Assembly (NCBI RefSeq): GCF_003003265.1
Contig: NZ_PVTL01000001.1
Span: 434,001-498,000 of the forward strand
Reading direction: 5' to 3'
DNA from: Glaciihabitans tibetensis
GTDB lineage: Bacteria; Actinomycetota; Actinomycetes; Actinomycetales; Microbacteriaceae
Length of the DNA: 64,000 nucleotides
This document shows positions 10,006 through 17,935 of the stretch, piece after piece. Position 1 is the stretch's first letter, and every line of letters begins with the position of its first letter. Position numbers and translations under genes: made by a program. Below the pieces are notes generated by a model. That model did not search any database. It saw only the letters and a program-made list of their open reading frames with translations, and had not been told where the DNA came from.

Positions 10006-10440
10006 CAGTGGGTACGGTTATCACGGGCGCAATGATGGCGGCCGGTGCAAAGTCGAGGCAAGATTCGACGTTATGAACGAGGCATGCATCGATAGCTTCG
10101 GCGATTCATAGTCGTGAGTCCTAGGCTCGTCGGCCGTTGACGTAGCGGCGTGAGCAGCTGAGAGATAGGCCTCGTGTGCTGCATAATTTCGATCTGTAGC
10201 TTGTCTGTCGACACGGAGTGATCGAAGCGTCGGCAAACACTGACCGGCGGGCGGGCAGATTTAACATCCGTCGGCTGAGGATTCGCGCTGGTCGTCTTTA
10301 TAGGGTGTATCTGCGATCCCGCGAGCGGTTCGGGTAGCGCCGCACGTCACCTCAATTGTTTGCGCGCCGTGGGAACATAGTGCGGCATCGGTGCAGCACG
10401 CGTTCACGACGACGAGCACGGGTGGCTCAGCAACGAGAAA
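10006..10440. other. Intergenic region between convergent genes
   Basis: About 435 bp between the terminators of the M15-like gene and glnA1. I find no gene with a plausible start and product on either strand, and no tRNA or recognised RNA element. Composition is more mixed than in the flanking genes. Confidence 0.4.
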
Positions 10441-10484
10441 TCCGCACGAGCGGCGATTGGATCTGTTTTCGCTGCTCGTGCGGA
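10441..10484 (-). terminator. Terminator of glnA1
   Basis: Arms of 15 bp (10441-10455 and 10470-10484, one G-U pair) around a 14-nt loop. Read on the minus strand it follows the glnA1 stop by about 40 nt and is trailed by TTTCTCGTT. Confidence 0.75.
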
Positions 10485-10523
10485 CTCGTTGCGGACTAAC
10501 CCCGCGGGATCCCTGCTATCTAA

Positions 10524-11948
10524 CTAGACCCCGAAGTACAGCTCGTACTCGAAGGGAGTCGGGCGCTGTGCGGCCGGGATGATCTCGTTCTCTCGCTTGT
10601 ACGAGATCCACGTCGAAATCAGGTCCGGTGTGAAGACGCCACCGGCGATGAGGAACTCGTTGTCGGCTTCGAGGGCGCGGAGGGCCTCCTCAAGCGACGC
10701 GGGAACCTGCGGGATCAGCTTCGCTTCCTCGGGGGGAAGCTCGTACAGGTCCTTGTCGACGGGCTCGTGCGGCTCGATCTTGTTCTTGATTCCGTCGAGG
10801 CCGGCCATGAGCTGGGCCGCAAACGCCAGGTACGGGTTTCCGGAGGCGTCGGGCGCGCGGAACTCGATGCGCTTGGCCTTGGGGTTGGTACCCGTGATCG
10901 GGATGCGGATCGAAGCCGAGCGGTTACCAGCGGAGTACACCAGGTTGACGGGGGCCTCGAAGCCGGGGATCAGGCGACGGTAGCTGTTGAGCGTCGGGTT
11001 GGTGAAGGCGAGCACAGCCGGGGCGTGCTTGAGCAGGCCACCGATGTACCAGCGCGCGATGTCGCTGAGTCCGCCATAACCGCTTTCGTCGTAGAACAAC
11101 GGCGTGCTGCCGTTCCACAGCGACTGGTGGGTGTGCATGCCAGAACCATTGTCACCGAACAGCGGCTTGGGCATAAACGTCGCCGTCTTGCCCCACTGCT
11201 CTGCGGTGTTCTTGACGATGTACTTGAACTTGAGGATGTCGTCCGCGGCGTGAACCATGGTGTCGAAGCGGTAGTTGATCTCCGCCTGTCCGCCGGATCC
11301 GACTTCGTGGTGAGCGCGCTCCAGGATGAGGCCAGCGTCGATCAGCTTGAGGCTGATGTCGTCGCGAAGGTCAGCCTGCTTGTCGACGGGGCTAACCGGG
11401 AAGTAGCCACCCTTGTACGGGGTCTTGTTGGCGAGGTTTCCGCCTTCTTCCTCGCGGCCGCTGTTCCAGGCTCCCTCTTCGGAGTCCACGGAGTAGAAGC
11501 TCGTGTTCTGCTTGACCTCGTAGCGGACGTCATCGAAGATGTAGAACTCCGCTTCGGGGGCGAAGTATGCGATGTCGGCGATGCCGGTGGACGCGAGGTA
11601 CTTCTCGGCCTTCTTCGCAACCTGGCGCGGGTCACGGGCGTAGATCTCGCCGTTGCGCGGGTTGTAGATGTCGAAGATCATGATGAGCGTGCGCTCTGCG
11701 CGGAACGGGTCAACGTACGCCGTTGTAACGTCGGGGATGAGCTGCATGTCCGACTCGTGGATCGAGGCGAAGCCGCGGATGGACGAGCCATCGAACAGCT
11801 GCCCGACGGAGAAGAACTCTTCATCGACGGTCGAGGCGGGAATGTTGAAGTGCTGCTGCACACCGGGAAGATCGGTGAAGCGAATATCAAGGAACTTGAC
11901 GTCGGTGTCCTTGATGAACTTGAGCACCTCGGAAGAATCACTGAACAT
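10524..11948 (-). CDS. glnA: Glutamine synthetase type I, GlnA1 (adenylylation-controlled)
   Basis: Main ammonium-assimilating enzyme: glutamate + NH3 + ATP to glutamine, as a dodecamer in the cytosol. The 474-residue product has the full-length GSI-beta pattern: [56 protein letters not shown] and NRSASIRIP. Tyr402 in [11 protein letters not shown] is the conserved adenylylation site, so the enzyme should be switched off by GlnE (encoded at 5187-8147). It is a single-gene unit, ending at a strong hairpin at 10484-10441. It is preceded by a four-half-site GlnR-like box at 12019-12056, pointing to transcriptional nitrogen control as well. Confidence 0.98.
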   Translation of the reverse strand: MFSDSSEVLKFIKDTDVKFLDIRFTDLPGVQQHFNIPASTVDEEFFSVGQLFDGSSIRGFASIHESDMQLIPDVTTAYVDPFRAERTLIMIFDIYNPRNGEIYARDPRQVAKKAEKYLASTGIADIAYFAPEAEFYIFDDVRYEVKQNTSFYSVDSEEGAWNSGREEEGGNLANKTPYKGGYFPVSPVDKQADLRDDISLKLIDAGLILERAHHEVGSGGQAEINYRFDTMVHAADDILKFKYIVKNTAEQWGKTATFMPKPLFGDNGSGMHTHQSLWNGSTPLFYDESGYGGLSDIARWYIGGLLKHAPAVLAFTNPTLNSYRRLIPGFEAPVNLVYSAGNRSASIRIPITGTNPKAKRIEFRAPDASGNPYLAFAAQLMAGLDGIKNKIEPHEPVDKDLYELPPEEAKLIPQVPASLEEALRALEADNEFLIAGGVFTPDLISTWISYKRENEIIPAAQRPTPFEYELYFGV

Positions 11949-12018
11949 GGAAAGGACTCCAATGAGCTTGGTACCGGGTGGCTGCGAACGCAGCCGTAGT
12001 TGAGGCTACGCGGTCGGG

Positions 12019-12056
12019 ATTTCGCGTCGGTGACGCGAATGTTTCCGGGATGTTAC
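12019..12056 (-). promoter_or_regulatory. GlnR-like nitrogen-control box upstream of glnA1
   Basis: On the minus strand: GTAAC-n6-GAAAC-n6-GTCAC-n6-GAAAT, four pentamers spaced exactly 11 bp apart. This matches the actinobacterial GlnR a/b site consensus (GTnAC-n6-GAAAC, repeated). It lies about 70-108 bp before the glnA1 start codon. No glnR gene is in the window, so the regulator is inferred. Confidence 0.75.
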
Positions 12057-12071
12057 GGCTGGCTACACGGC

Positions 12072-12077
12072 TAGGAT
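12072..12077 (+). promoter_or_regulatory. -10-like hexamer TAGGAT, RDD gene
   Basis: TANNNT hexamer ending 6 nt before the ATG at 12084, consistent with a leaderless transcript divergent from glnA1. Confidence 0.45.
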
Positions 12078-12083
12078 TGCGGA

Positions 12084-12488
12084 ATGCCTGATGCCGCCGC
12101 CTCGCCCGTCCAATGGCCGGGCCAACGGCTCGGTCTTCCCCGTGCCGGGTCTGGTTCGATCGCACGAGCAGGGCGCAGGATCGCAGCGATCGCGATCGAC
12201 TGGGCACTGAGCGTTCTCGTGTCGTCAGCGTTCTTCGCCTACGACCCGATCGCAACTCTGCTCGTGTTCGTGTCGATCCAGATCATCTTTGTGGCTTTCA
12301 CCGGCGCCAGCATCGGCCATCGGCTTCTTGGCCTTCGCGTGGCGGTCCTGGGCGGCGCGGCGCTCGGTTTCTGGCGTCCCATCGTGCGGGCGTTGCTCAT
12401 CGCACTCCTGATCCCCGCGGTGATCTGGGACCTCGACCAGCGAGGCATGCACGACCGGCTGGTGGGCACGGTGCTGTTGCGCCGCTAG
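12084..12488 (+). CDS. RDD family membrane protein
   Basis: Small integral membrane protein (134 aa) of unknown function. It has the RDD signature: Arg-x2-Ala-x2-Ile-Asp in GRRIAAIAIDW at the start of the first membrane segment, and HDRLVGT near the C-terminus. Three hydrophobic segments are visible (about residues 33-48, 56-75 and 95-112), with GHRLLGLRV between the second and third. The ATG follows a TAGGAT hexamer by 6 nt. It is divergent from glnA1 and convergent with the DUF4191 gene, 9 bp away. Confidence 0.88.
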   Translation: MPDAAASPVQWPGQRLGLPRAGSGSIARAGRRIAAIAIDWALSVLVSSAFFAYDPIATLLVFVSIQIIFVAFTGASIGHRLLGLRVAVLGGAALGFWRPIVRALLIALLIPAVIWDLDQRGMHDRLVGTVLLRR

Positions 12489-12497
12489 CCTTGCAGG

Positions 12498-13205
12498 CTA
12501 GCGCGGACGCGGCGCGCGGGCCTTGAACGGGTCGACGCCCTTCGGAATCGGAAGGCCGCTCTTGCCCTTGCTGAGTGAGTTCAAGCGCGAGCTCACGGCG
12601 ACGATCTCGGGCTTGCGCAGCACGGGCTTCAGCTTGCGCAGCGATCCGGCAAGCTTGTGCAGCGGCACGGAATCGGGGTCCGGTCCGACATAGAGGAAGT
12701 TCACGGGCACGTTCGGCAGGATGCGGCTCACGTTGCGGCGCTCGTCCTCAAGCATGCGCTTCGTGCGCGACTGGGGGCCTTCGCCGATCAGCGCGACGCC
12801 GCCGCGACCGACCGCGCGGTAAACGGCGTCCTGCGTACGCGGGCTAACGGCGATCGGCATCTCGCTGGCCTGCCATCCCCGGCGCAACGAGCTCTTCAGC
12901 ACCGCGCCCACAGCGCCGGGCTGCCCAGCGATCTGCGAGTATGCGGCTCGCTCAGCACGACGACCCAGGATGATGATGAACGCGAGAACACCGGCAAGAA
13001 CACCGAGGACGATGTACAGCACCATTCCGAAGATGCTGTCCGACGACAGAACGATGGCGAGACCGACAGCGATGATGATCGGCAGCAGTAGCCCGAGGAG
13101 GAGGTACCAGATTGCGAGCGAGTCGTATCGCCGGGTCATCTGGAAGACGTTCCACATCTGACTGATGCGACCGGGTTCTTTATTGGGGTTCTTCGTGCGT
13201 GCCAT
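12498..13205 (-). CDS. DUF4191 domain membrane protein
   Basis: Conserved actinobacterial protein of unknown function (235 aa). It has a basic N-terminus (MARTKNPNKEPGRISQMW), two adjoining hydrophobic segments (about residues 34-52 and 58-77), then a long cytosolic part with GRGGVALIGEGPQSRTKRML and a basic C-terminus. The frame is open further upstream, but the conserved protein starts at the ATG at 13205, 7 nt after TATCCT. In many actinobacteria this family lies near glnA1 and lipoyl enzymes, as it does here. The role is not known. Confidence 0.88.
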   Translation of the reverse strand: MARTKNPNKEPGRISQMWNVFQMTRRYDSLAIWYLLLGLLLPIIIAVGLAIVLSSDSIFGMVLYIVLGVLAGVLAFIIILGRRAERAAYSQIAGQPGAVGAVLKSSLRRGWQASEMPIAVSPRTQDAVYRAVGRGGVALIGEGPQSRTKRMLEDERRNVSRILPNVPVNFLYVGPDPDSVPLHKLAGSLRKLKPVLRKPEIVAVSSRLNSLSKGKSGLPIPKGVDPFKARAPRPR

Positions 13206-13212
13206 GCTGTCT

Positions 13213-13218
13213 AGGATA
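13213..13218 (-). promoter_or_regulatory. -10-like hexamer TATCCT, DUF4191 gene
   Basis: TANNNT hexamer ending 7 nt before the ATG at 13205; supports that start. Confidence 0.45.
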
Positions 13219-13356
13219 CGGCCCCGGCGGGGTAGCGATCGGCATCTTCCTCCCTGACGCGGCGTTCGCTCCACACAGGGCCCGTCGAGGGCGCATCTGT
13301 CCACGACCTGGCCCGCTGTCCGTCCGAAGATTCGAGGCGCCCGCGACGATGACCGG

Positions 13357-14895
13357 ATGACCTTTTCAGCTGGCGCGTCCCGTCAGGCGACGGATACTCT
13401 CGTAGGCTTCCGTCTGGTGCGCAAGCTCGGGTCAGGGACCCGCGCGGATGTTTTCCTGGCTGTGTCGGATGCCCCGGGGCCGACTGAATCCGTAGCCCTC
13501 AAGCTCTTTCACCCCGCGACAGACGCTTCGAGTATCGCGGCGGAAGTCGACGCGCTGGCCCGCGTGGACCACGCGCACTGCGTTCGCCTGAAGGACTTCG
13601 CCACCGTGGATGACGGACGTTCGATTCTCGTTCTCTCGCGCGTACCCCGGGGAAGCGTCGCGCGCCTGATTGGACTTCGCGGGCAGCTAAATCCTGGAGA
13701 AGCCGTCACCATTGTCGCTCCGATCGCGGGCGCCCTGGCGCACCTGCACGCGCAAGGGGTCGTCCACACGCGTCTCAGTGCGGCGACGGTCCACTTCGGC
13801 GAATCGGGCGAGCCGATTCTGCTGGGGTTCGGGCACAGCCGGGTTCTCGCTGCCCCCTCGGCCGGCCGGCCGGACGGTGCGGTCGCGGGGGATCGTGAGG
13901 CGCTTGCGGTATTCGCGAAGTTTGTGCTCGCTTCTACCCGGGTGGCGGTGGCGGATGTCGACGTCGTCACCCACTGGATCGACTCCGAGCCGCGCCCGCT
14001 CCACCAGAATTTCGCTGTCGACTTGCAAACGCGCCTGTTCGACTTCAGTCCCGGGTCTGCCGTGTCTTTCGACCGCCCCCGGCCCGGCGCCGGCAGCGGC
14101 GAGCTCAGGACCTACGCCCACGGTGCGGCGGCTGTCGCAGATCGGTCGGCGGCGAACCCGGCGAGCCGGAAGGTGACAAAATCCCGGGGGACGTGGGTGG
14201 ATGCCGCGCTCGGGGCGGCCCCGTTCGCCCCCGTCTCGGCGCGCTTACGACTGCTGCTCCGATCGCGAGTTGGTCCCCTGCTGCGGTCAGTCAGGCGCCG
14301 GTTCTGGGTGGCCGGGGTCGTGGCAATATTCGCGGTCGGCGGAGCAGTGGTTCTCATGGCGAGTCCAGGCGACGAGTCGATCGAAGCAGCGCCCCGGGAG
14401 GCCGCGGAGAAACCCGGCGCCACGCCGCCAGACACGGATCCCGACGGCCTCCCTGGCGGTCCTACCGACGGGACACCTGCAGCAGGCCCTGACGCACCAG
14501 TGGACCAGGAAAGCGGGCTCCCGGAGGATCCGGTCGCTGCCCTGCCGTTGCTTCTTGCCGAACGTGCGCGGTGTTTTGAGGACCTGTCGGTGCTGTGCCT
14601 GCGCAGTGTGGACCAGGAGGAGGGTGCGCTTCGCGCTGAAGATGGCGCGCACATCCTGGGCGCCGACGAGGGCAGCGCCGACGAGGGCAGCACCGACGAG
14701 GGCAGCACCGACGAGGGCAGCACCGAAGTGGGAGGAAGGGCGTTGGGGGAGCCGTTCGCGGTGTCCGCCGACGCACTCGTCGAACGCCTGGGAGACGCAG
14801 CGCTGGTGCAGTTCACCGCAAACGAGAAACCGGCCTCGGTCCTGATGATCAGGACCGAGGCCGGTTGGCGTCTCCGCGAACTGTACGGAGAGTGA
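13357..14895 (+). CDS. Membrane-anchored Ser/Thr pseudokinase-like protein
   Basis: 512 residues. The N-terminal part (about 17-160) follows the Ser/Thr kinase fold: Gly-rich loop KLGSGTRADVFLA, Lys49 in VALKLF, and a candidate helix-C Glu63 in AAEVDAL. The catalytic loop, normally HRDLKPxN, reads VVHTRLSAATVHF, so the catalytic Asp is gone. The DFG motif reads GFG (157-159), so the metal-binding Asp is gone too. The kinase-like part also looks short after the activation region. One membrane helix (about 316-336) is followed by a Pro/Asp/Gly-rich linker, a DEGS(T/A) repeat and a small C-terminal domain outside the cell. Probably a signalling or scaffold protein without phosphotransfer; partner unknown. 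The last 70 bp contain a strong hairpin. Confidence 0.75.
   Translation: MTFSAGASRQATDTLVGFRLVRKLGSGTRADVFLAVSDAPGPTESVALKLFHPATDASSIAAEVDALARVDHAHCVRLKDFATVDDGRSILVLSRVPRGSVARLIGLRGQLNPGEAVTIVAPIAGALAHLHAQGVVHTRLSAATVHFGESGEPILLGFGHSRVLAAPSAGRPDGAVAGDREALAVFAKFVLASTRVAVADVDVVTHWIDSEPRPLHQNFAVDLQTRLFDFSPGSAVSFDRPRPGAGSGELRTYAHGAAAVADRSAANPASRKVTKSRGTWVDAALGAAPFAPVSARLRLLLRSRVGPLLRSVRRRFWVAGVVAIFAVGGAVVLMASPGDESIEAAPREAAEKPGATPPDTDPDGLPGGPTDGTPAAGPDAPVDQESGLPEDPVAALPLLLAERARCFEDLSVLCLRSVDQEEGALRAEDGAHILGADEGSADEGSTDEGSTDEGSTEVGGRALGEPFAVSADALVERLGDAALVQFTANEKPASVLMIRTEAGWRLRELYGE
14665..14724 (+). repeat. Four tandem 15-bp repeats (DEGSA/DEGST)
   Basis: Four in-frame copies of GACGAGGGCAGC(G/A)CC in the extracellular linker of the pseudokinase. 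Copies 2-4 are identical, which suggests slippage. They add an acidic flexible stretch. Confidence 0.95.
14828..14866 (-). terminator. 19-bp perfect-arm hairpin inside the pseudokinase 3' end; likely sucB terminator
   Basis: Arms AACCGGCCTCGGTCCTGAT and ATCAGGACCGAGGCCGGTT with one unpaired base between them. On the minus strand it lies about 65 nt after the sucB stop and is followed by TTTCTCGTTT, so it suits sucB. On the plus strand it is coding sequence 30 bp before the pseudokinase stop. Confidence 0.75.
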
Positions 14896-14930
14896 AGCAG
14901 ATCTTGCGTTACCTCAGGTGTTGCTGGAGC

Positions 14931-16367
14931 TTAGATGCCCAGGTTTCCGGCGAAGTCTGCACCCTCGAGGCGCTTCTTCATCGAGACCAGGAATCCGGCG
15001 GCATCCGCACCATCAACGATGCGGTGGTCGTACGAGAGGGCCAGGTAGACCATCGATCGAACCGCGATCGCGTCGGCACCGTCAACGGTGACAACGACGG
15101 GACGCTTCACGACGACACCGGTGCCGAGGATGGCCACCTGTGGCAGGAACACCACCGGGGTATCGAACAGCGCGCCGCGCGATCCGGTGTTCGTCAGCGT
15201 GAAAGTTCCACCGGACAGCTCGTCGGGCTTCAGCTTGTTGTCGCGGGTGCGGGCAGCGAGGTCGGCGATCTCCTGGGCCAGGCCCGCGAGCGACAGGTCG
15301 CCCGCGTTCTTGACAACGGGGGTGAGCAGACCGCGCTCCGTCTCCACGGCGATGCTGATGCTCTCGTGGTCCGGGTAGACGATCGTGTCGCCATCGATCG
15401 TCGCGTTGACGATCGGGTGCGACTTCAACGCCTCGGCGGCGGCAAGAGCGAAGAACGGGAGGAAAGAGAGCTTGACGCCCGACTTCTCCTGGAACTCGGC
15501 CATCACCTTTTTGCGGAAGGCGGCGACGAGCGTGACATCCACCTCAACGACCGAAGTCAGCTGCGCGGACGTCTGCATGGAGACGACGGCACGATCGGCG
15601 ATGACCTTACGCAGGCGCGACATCTTCACCGTGGTCCCGCGCAGCGGAGACACCTCGACGGCGACAGCCTCGGCGGCCGGAGCGGACGTCTCGGTGACGA
15701 CAGGGGTGGCCTCGAGAACATCCTGCTTGCGGATGCGCCCACCGATTCCGGTACCGGTCACGGTTGAGAGGTCAACACCGCGGTCGTGTGCAAGCTTGCG
15801 CACGAGCGGGGTGACGTAGCCCGCGTTGGAGTTGTCCACCGGTGCGGCTGCCTCTGCGGGCACGGCGGCGGGAGCTGGTGCTGCGGCCGGAGCGGCAGGT
15901 GCGGGGGCTGCAGCCGGTGCGGGTGCTGCCGCAACCGGGGCCGGTGCGGCTGCGGGGGCAGCAGCAGGCACGGGAGCGGGGGCGGGGGCCGGCTCGGGAG
16001 CGGCGGCGGGTGCTGCCTCTTCCGGCGCGGGTGCCTCGGTCGACGGCACTTCGGCGGCAGGCGCCTCCTCTGCCTGTGCTTCGGCGGGTGCCTCTGCGTC
16101 CGGCGCGTCTTCTGCCGGTGCTGGCGCGGAGCCATCACCGATGGTCACGAGCGGCGTGCCCACTTCGACGGTCTCGTCCTCGGCGACGAGGATGGCCTCG
16201 ATCACACCGGCGATTGGCGAAGGGATCTCGGTGTCGACCTTGTCGGTGGAGACCTCGAGCAGTGGCTCGTCGACCTCTACCCGGTCACCCACGTTCTTTA
16301 GCCAGCGGGTCACCGTACCCTCGGTGACACTCTCACCGAGTGCCGGGAGGTTGACGGATTCACTCAT
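14931..16367 (-). CDS. sucB: Dihydrolipoyllysine succinyl/acetyltransferase (E2 of a 2-oxoacid dehydrogenase)
   Basis: Core acyltransferase of a 2-oxoacid dehydrogenase complex, annotated in this family as SucB. The 478-aa product has one N-terminal lipoyl domain with Lys43 in VSTDKVDTE, a long Ala/Pro-rich swinging linker (about residues 80-170), a peripheral subunit-binding domain (TPLVRKLAHDRGVDLSTV...GRIRKQDVL), and the catalytic domain ending LSYDHRIVDGADAAGFL with the active His. It lies about 100 bp after lpdA, encoding the E3 partner, and probably forms an operon with lpdA and pepA. No E1 gene is in the window, so pyruvate versus 2-oxoglutarate specificity is uncertain. Confidence 0.9.
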   Translation of the reverse strand: MSESVNLPALGESVTEGTVTRWLKNVGDRVEVDEPLLEVSTDKVDTEIPSPIAGVIEAILVAEDETVEVGTPLVTIGDGSAPAPAEDAPDAEAPAEAQAEEAPAAEVPSTEAPAPEEAAPAAAPEPAPAPAPVPAAAPAAAPAPVAAAPAPAAAPAPAAPAAAPAPAAVPAEAAAPVDNSNAGYVTPLVRKLAHDRGVDLSTVTGTGIGGRIRKQDVLEATPVVTETSAPAAEAVAVEVSPLRGTTVKMSRLRKVIADRAVVSMQTSAQLTSVVEVDVTLVAAFRKKVMAEFQEKSGVKLSFLPFFALAAAEALKSHPIVNATIDGDTIVYPDHESISIAVETERGLLTPVVKNAGDLSLAGLAQEIADLAARTRDNKLKPDELSGGTFTLTNTGSRGALFDTPVVFLPQVAILGTGVVVKRPVVVTVDGADAIAVRSMVYLALSYDHRIVDGADAAGFLVSMKKRLEGADFAGNLGI

Positions 16368-16470
16368 CAGTGTTGCTCCTTATTCAAATGCTATTTACGA
16401 AACTGAGTTCCGGGAAGGTTTCTCCCGGGGGTGTGATGCCCGGCGCCCGGCGCGAACGCCGGGCGGGCTG

Positions 16471-17844
16471 TCACATTGCGTGAAGTGGTTTTCCTGCCAG
16501 CGCAAGGAATGCTTCTCCGAGTGCTTCGTTCTGGGTTGGGTGAGCGTGGATGAGGGGTGCCACATCTTCCGGGTACGCCTCCCAGCTCACGGCGAGCTGT
16601 GCTTCGCCGATGAGCTCGCCTACGCGGGCACCGATCATGTGCACACCGACAACGGGGCCATCCTTGACTCGGACCAGCTTGATCGAGCCGGAGGTTCCGA
16701 TGATGTGGCTCTTGCCGTTGCCCGCGAGGTTGTAGTCGTAGGAGCTGATCTGATCTGCCCCGTACTTTTCCGCGGCGCGGGCCTCGGTGAGGCCGACCGA
16801 TGCGACCTCCGGGTCACTGTACGTGACCTTGGGAATGTTGACGTCTTCGATGATGACCGGGTTCAGCCCGGCGAGCTCTTCTGCGACGAAGATGCCCTGC
16901 TGGAAGCCGCGGTGCGCGAGCTGGAGTCCGGGGACGATGTCGCCGACGGCGTACAGTCCCGGAATGTTCGTCTCGAGGCGCTCGTTGGTGATGACAAACC
17001 CGCGGTCCATCGTGACACCAACTTCTTCAAAACCCAGTCCGGCTGTCGACGGACCGCGGCCGACAGCTACGAGCAGCAGTTCCGCCTCGACGGTCTCGCC
17101 GTTCTCGAGAGTGACGACAACACCCTCGTCGTTCTGCGTGACGCTCGAGAAACGGGTTCCCAGCTTGAAGTTGATTCCGCGCTTGCGGAACGCGCGCTCA
17201 AACTGCTTGCTGATCGATTCGTCCTCGTTCGGGACGAGGTGGGGCAGCGCCTCGATGATGGTGACGTCTGAGCCCCAGGACTTCCAGACGCTCGAGAACT
17301 CGACGCCGATCACGCCGCCGCCAAGCACAGCGACCTTCTTCGGCACGAAGTCGAGCTCGAGTGCCTGCTCCGACGTGATGACCCGGCCGCCGATTTCGAG
17401 ACCGGGGAGCGAGCGAGAGTAGGAACCGGTCGCCAGAATCACGTTCTTACCCGTGATTGTCTGGTCGCCGACCTGAACGGTGGTGGGGGAGGTGAGTCGG
17501 CCGGCGCCCTCGATGGTGGTGATGCCGCGGGCCTTGATCAGCCCCTGCAGTCCCTTGTACTTACTGGTGACGATGCCTTCTCGATAGGCGGTAACGCCCT
17601 CGATGTTGATGCCCTCCAGGGATGCGGTGACACCGTACTTCGCTGAGTCGCGCGTTGCGTCGGCAATCTCGGCCGAGTGCAGCAGTGCCTTCGTCGGAAT
17701 ACAACCAACGTGGAGGCAGGTACCTCCGACCTTGCCCTTTTCGATCAGGCCGACCGATAGGCCCAACTGGCTTGCTCGGAGGGCTGCGGCATATCCGCCA
17801 CTGCCTGCTCCGAGAACTACGAGGTCAAAATTCTGTTCCGACAC
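16471..17844 (-). CDS. lpdA: Dihydrolipoyl dehydrogenase (E3)
   Basis: Flavoprotein that re-oxidises dihydrolipoamide on E2 with NAD+. The 457-residue product has an FAD-binding GxGxxG (VVLGAGSGGYAAA), the redox pair Cys43/Cys48 in GGTCLHVGCIPTKALL, an NAD-binding motif VLGGGVIGVEFSS, a second FAD contact YAVGDIVPGLQLAH, and the C-terminal interface His/Glu in IHAHPTQNEAL. The start is a GTG at 17844 with GGAG upstream. It lies between pepA (91 bp away) and sucB on the same strand and supplies the E3 subunit for the complex. Confidence 0.97.
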   Translation of the reverse strand: MSEQNFDLVVLGAGSGGYAAALRASQLGLSVGLIEKGKVGGTCLHVGCIPTKALLHSAEIADATRDSAKYGVTASLEGINIEGVTAYREGIVTSKYKGLQGLIKARGITTIEGAGRLTSPTTVQVGDQTITGKNVILATGSYSRSLPGLEIGGRVITSEQALELDFVPKKVAVLGGGVIGVEFSSVWKSWGSDVTIIEALPHLVPNEDESISKQFERAFRKRGINFKLGTRFSSVTQNDEGVVVTLENGETVEAELLLVAVGRGPSTAGLGFEEVGVTMDRGFVITNERLETNIPGLYAVGDIVPGLQLAHRGFQQGIFVAEELAGLNPVIIEDVNIPKVTYSDPEVASVGLTEARAAEKYGADQISSYDYNLAGNGKSHIIGTSGSIKLVRVKDGPVVGVHMIGARVGELIGEAQLAVSWEAYPEDVAPLIHAHPTQNEALGEAFLALAGKPLHAM

Positions 17845-17935
17845 CCAGCAACTCCTTGTGCATCAGGATTGTGCGACCGACCAACGGGATCTGTCGGCGG
17901 TCGATGGACGAGTCTTCCTCGTCGTAAAAACCTTA

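Noticed and set aside
10021..10582. Small protein-coding frames between the M15-like gene and glnA1
   Set aside because: Low-complexity composition, no ribosome site, and they overlap both terminators.
15840..16130. Ala/Gly-rich frames antisense to the SucB linker
   Set aside because: They are shadows of the Ala/Pro linker of SucB, whose codon bias opens other frames.
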